Source of the DNA: Rhizobium sp. NFR07
GTDB lineage: Bacteria; Pseudomonadota; Alphaproteobacteria; Rhizobiales; Rhizobiaceae
Reading direction: 5' to 3'
Assembly: GCF_900111905.1 (NCBI RefSeq)
Contig: NZ_FOKM01000020.1
Coordinates: forward strand, 51,542-115,541
DNA length: 64,000 bases
Shown: positions 62,464 through 64,000 of the stretch, one piece after another
How positions within the stretch are numbered: position 1 is the stretch's first letter
Layout: each line of letters begins with the position of its first letter
Position numbers and translations under genes: made by a program
Notes under the pieces: generated by a model
Seen by the model: only the letters and a program-made list of their open reading frames with translations
Databases searched by the model: none
Told to the model about the DNA's origin: nothing

Positions 62464-62660
62464 ATGGCACAGACCAATTTGAAATCCAGGGCATCAGGCA
62501 GAAATCGCCTTCAGCCACACTTAATCGCGGTTTTTCGCACGTAACTAAGCAATCGAGAAATTGGACTCCATTGTCCAGGATCGCGAGGCAAAATACCGTG
62601 CGGCTGCGGGAGGCAGGCCTGGCGAAGGAAGCATACGAAATTGCAATTGTTCCCGATGGT
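62464..62660 (+). pseudogene. Decayed copy of the small gene that follows cspA copy A
   Basis: In one frame: AEIAFSHT, stop, SRFFARN, stop, AIEKLDSIVQDREAK. In another frame: TVRLREAGLAKEA. Aligned in order these match AETAFGNLQTEFFAKNNAAE, ELESVAQARDAK and RLREARLAKEQ of the intact gene at 34910-35134. At least two stops and one frameshift break it, so only the cold-shock gene of this duplicated unit has been kept. Confidence 0.65.
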
Positions 62661-62707
62661 TTGGCAGCGAAGCGCGGCCGTCAGAACGGAGTTACAAGGT
62701 TTAGGCA

Positions 62708-63706
62708 TTGCTCAATCACGACGAAAACGTAGAGTGGAATTCAAGTCAACTCCAGCGCGCCATAAAGGCTGCGGGGGTGGCTTTGTGGACATGGAATGTC
62801 GATACCGACGCGTTCGTGATGGATCGACGCGGGTACGAACTTTGGGACGTCAGGATTGATGGCACCCTGTCCTTTGAGGATCTGTCGGAAAAAATACACC
62901 CGGCTGACCGTGACCGGGTAAGAGCGGCATTCATCGCAACACGTGCGGTCGTTGGACTTTATGAGATCGATTTTCGGATACTATGTGGCCTCGATATCCG
63001 CTGGGTATCGGCGCGCGGACAAGGAAACGACGAAGACATCTTGGCCCGATCAATGACCGGCATTTTTCTCGACGTGACATCTCGCAAGCAGGCCGAAGAA
63101 GGACACGAGCTTCTTGCAGGTGAAATGAGCCACCGTGTGAAGAACCTGCTCGCCATCGCAACCGGGCTCACACAGATTACCTCGCGGTCCGCGAACTCGA
63201 TAACGGATATGACCTCCCAGCTAACCCAGCGCCTGACCGCGCTAGGGCGCGCCCATGACCTTGTCCGCCCATTACCTGGCGGTCAGGGGAAGGCGGCGCT
63301 GCTTGGAGATCTAATTACGATCCTGCTTGCGCCATACGACGAGACCGCTGCGTTTTCTGGGCGCATCAGAGTGGCGGTTCCGCGCATGGGCGTCGGTGAA
63401 GGCGCGGCAACAGGGCTGGCGTTGGTCATTCACGAGCTCGCGACCAATTCGCTGAAGTACGGTGCATTATCGTCAGCGACTGGGACGCTAGATCTCTCGG
63501 GCAAAAATGCCGGCGAGGACGTGGTTTTGACATGGACAGAGCAGGGCGGTCCGGAGGTCGTCGCTCCTGAGGGGGAAGGCGGTTATGGCAGCCGACTGCT
63601 CATGCGAACGATGTCCGCTCATCTGGGTGGGACGATAGCATACAACTGGACACTGAGCGGAGCTCAGGTGACGCTGACCATCGATGGGAACCGTCTCTCC
63701 GTCTGA
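62708..63706 (+). CDS. PAS-HWE sensor histidine kinase
   Basis: A 332-residue soluble kinase. PAS domain at residues 10-130 (RAIKAAGVALWTWNVDTDAF, IHPADRDRVRAAFIATRAVV, FRILCGLDIRWVSARGQG, GIFLDVTSRKQAEE). H-box: MSHRVKNLLAIATGLTQITS. N-box HELATNSLKYGALSS and GGYGSRLLMRTMSAHLGGTI complete the HWE-family ATPase. TTG 62708 is the start by frame, but the ribosome site is weak and a later start is possible. No response regulator gene is adjacent. Confidence 0.9.
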   Translation: MLNHDENVEWNSSQLQRAIKAAGVALWTWNVDTDAFVMDRRGYELWDVRIDGTLSFEDLSEKIHPADRDRVRAAFIATRAVVGLYEIDFRILCGLDIRWVSARGQGNDEDILARSMTGIFLDVTSRKQAEEGHELLAGEMSHRVKNLLAIATGLTQITSRSANSITDMTSQLTQRLTALGRAHDLVRPLPGGQGKAALLGDLITILLAPYDETAAFSGRIRVAVPRMGVGEGAATGLALVIHELATNSLKYGALSSATGTLDLSGKNAGEDVVLTWTEQGGPEVVAPEGEGGYGSRLLMRTMSAHLGGTIAYNWTLSGAQVTLTIDGNRLSV

Positions 63707-63714
63707 CTGACGAT

Positions 63715-63870
63715 CTAATCGTCATTCATCCGTCTTGCATCGGCGTCTGCCGAGAACGGGAGCTCGATTTCCGTTTGTGGGATGCGGCCAGAAGCGCCGA
63801 TGATGCCAGCCTCCAAAATTCGAGCGGCAACCTCATGGGCAAGATCGACCGCGGTCGCCATAACCCGCAT
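63715..63870 (-). CDS. Small hypothetical protein (51 aa)
   Basis: MRVMATAVDLAHEVAARILE, GIIGASGRIPQTEIELPFSA, DADARRMNDD. An amphipathic helix is followed by a polar tail. The frame upstream is open for 13 codons without a start. No ribosome site is obvious. Low certainty. Confidence 0.4.
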   Translation of the reverse strand: MRVMATAVDLAHEVAARILEAGIIGASGRIPQTEIELPFSADADARRMNDD

Positions 63871-63940
63871 CTGGACGTTAGTGAACAGGAAGTGGATGGC
63901 TTGCTCGCCGAATATCTAGAGCTTCGTCCGCCGTCCTGGC

Positions 63941-64000
63941 CTACATGACTTCGAAGCCGGCGTCTTTCAGAGCATTGATCACCTTCGCGCCGCTGAGCGA
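63941..64000 (-). CDS. C-terminal end of a gene entering from the right edge
   Basis: The minus-strand frame ends SLSGAKVINALKDAGFEVM and TAG at 63941. Only 19 residues are visible, too few to name a family. Confidence 0.4.
   Translation of the reverse strand, partial: SLSGAKVINALKDAGFEVM

Overview
The window looks like an accessory replicon or island of an alphaproteobacterium of the order Hyphomicrobiales, most likely Rhizobium, Agrobacterium or Sinorhizobium. This rests on families typical of that group: paired Ku genes with a LigD, HWE-family histidine kinases, an Usg protein, DUF768, DUF982, DUF3606, DUF6481 and DUF6894 small proteins, twin Hsp20 genes behind ROSE-type RNA thermometers, cold-shock genes with long leaders, and an sRNA with repeated CCTCCTCCC hairpin loops of the kind I know from the rhizobial alpha-r14 family. 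No rRNA, tRNA, replication gene or CRISPR array was seen.

Layout. 1-3,060: the end of a molybdenum hydroxylase subunit, then a scar zone with a decayed PAS kinase and a deleted IS21-type element. 3,034-12,965: a minus-strand defence island. It has an ABC-three-component operon (SMEK sensor, middle component, DUF2326 ATPase) and a tightly overlapping five-gene operon (AbiEi, AbiEii, an Abi/HEPN-like protein, a PD-(D/E)XK nuclease joined to a P-loop NTPase, and a TIGR02391 protein). 13,500-21,500: a DNA end-joining locus with two Ku genes, small partner proteins, an esterase, a protein with two HARP-like repeats and a LigD, followed by the sRNA. 21,600-29,600: Fic, HAD phosphatase, two transglutaminases, TetR/SDR, VOC, and CGNR/EamA pairs. 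29,600-39,700: a stress block with groESL under a CIRCE-like element, Usg, two ROSE-Hsp20 units, a cold-shock gene and many small proteins. 39,700-45,400: oxidoreductases, an MFS exporter and a LOV blue-light histidine kinase. 46,100-64,000: an IS256-type insertion inside a HAD gene, DUF72, a desaturase, redox enzymes, a YciF-like ferritin, DUF4142, a Crp/Fnr regulator, an ECF sigma factor, IS5 debris, a manganese catalase, a second cold-shock unit and an HWE kinase.

The common theme is stress survival (heat, cold, oxidants, DNA breaks, phage) combined with heavy gene decay. At least a dozen genes are broken by single stops, frameshifts, deletions or insertions. These include the LigD, the HARP-like gene, the SMEK sensor and the nuclease-NTPase. 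Several parts occur in duplicate (cold-shock unit, Hsp20, DUF982, DUF768, a 92-residue family), and the second copy is often damaged. This suggests repeated duplication and relaxed selection on a plasmid-like replicon.

The most interesting candidate system is the AbiE-led five-gene operon at 7,190-12,965. Its parts are individually recognisable, but I do not know this combination as a described system.
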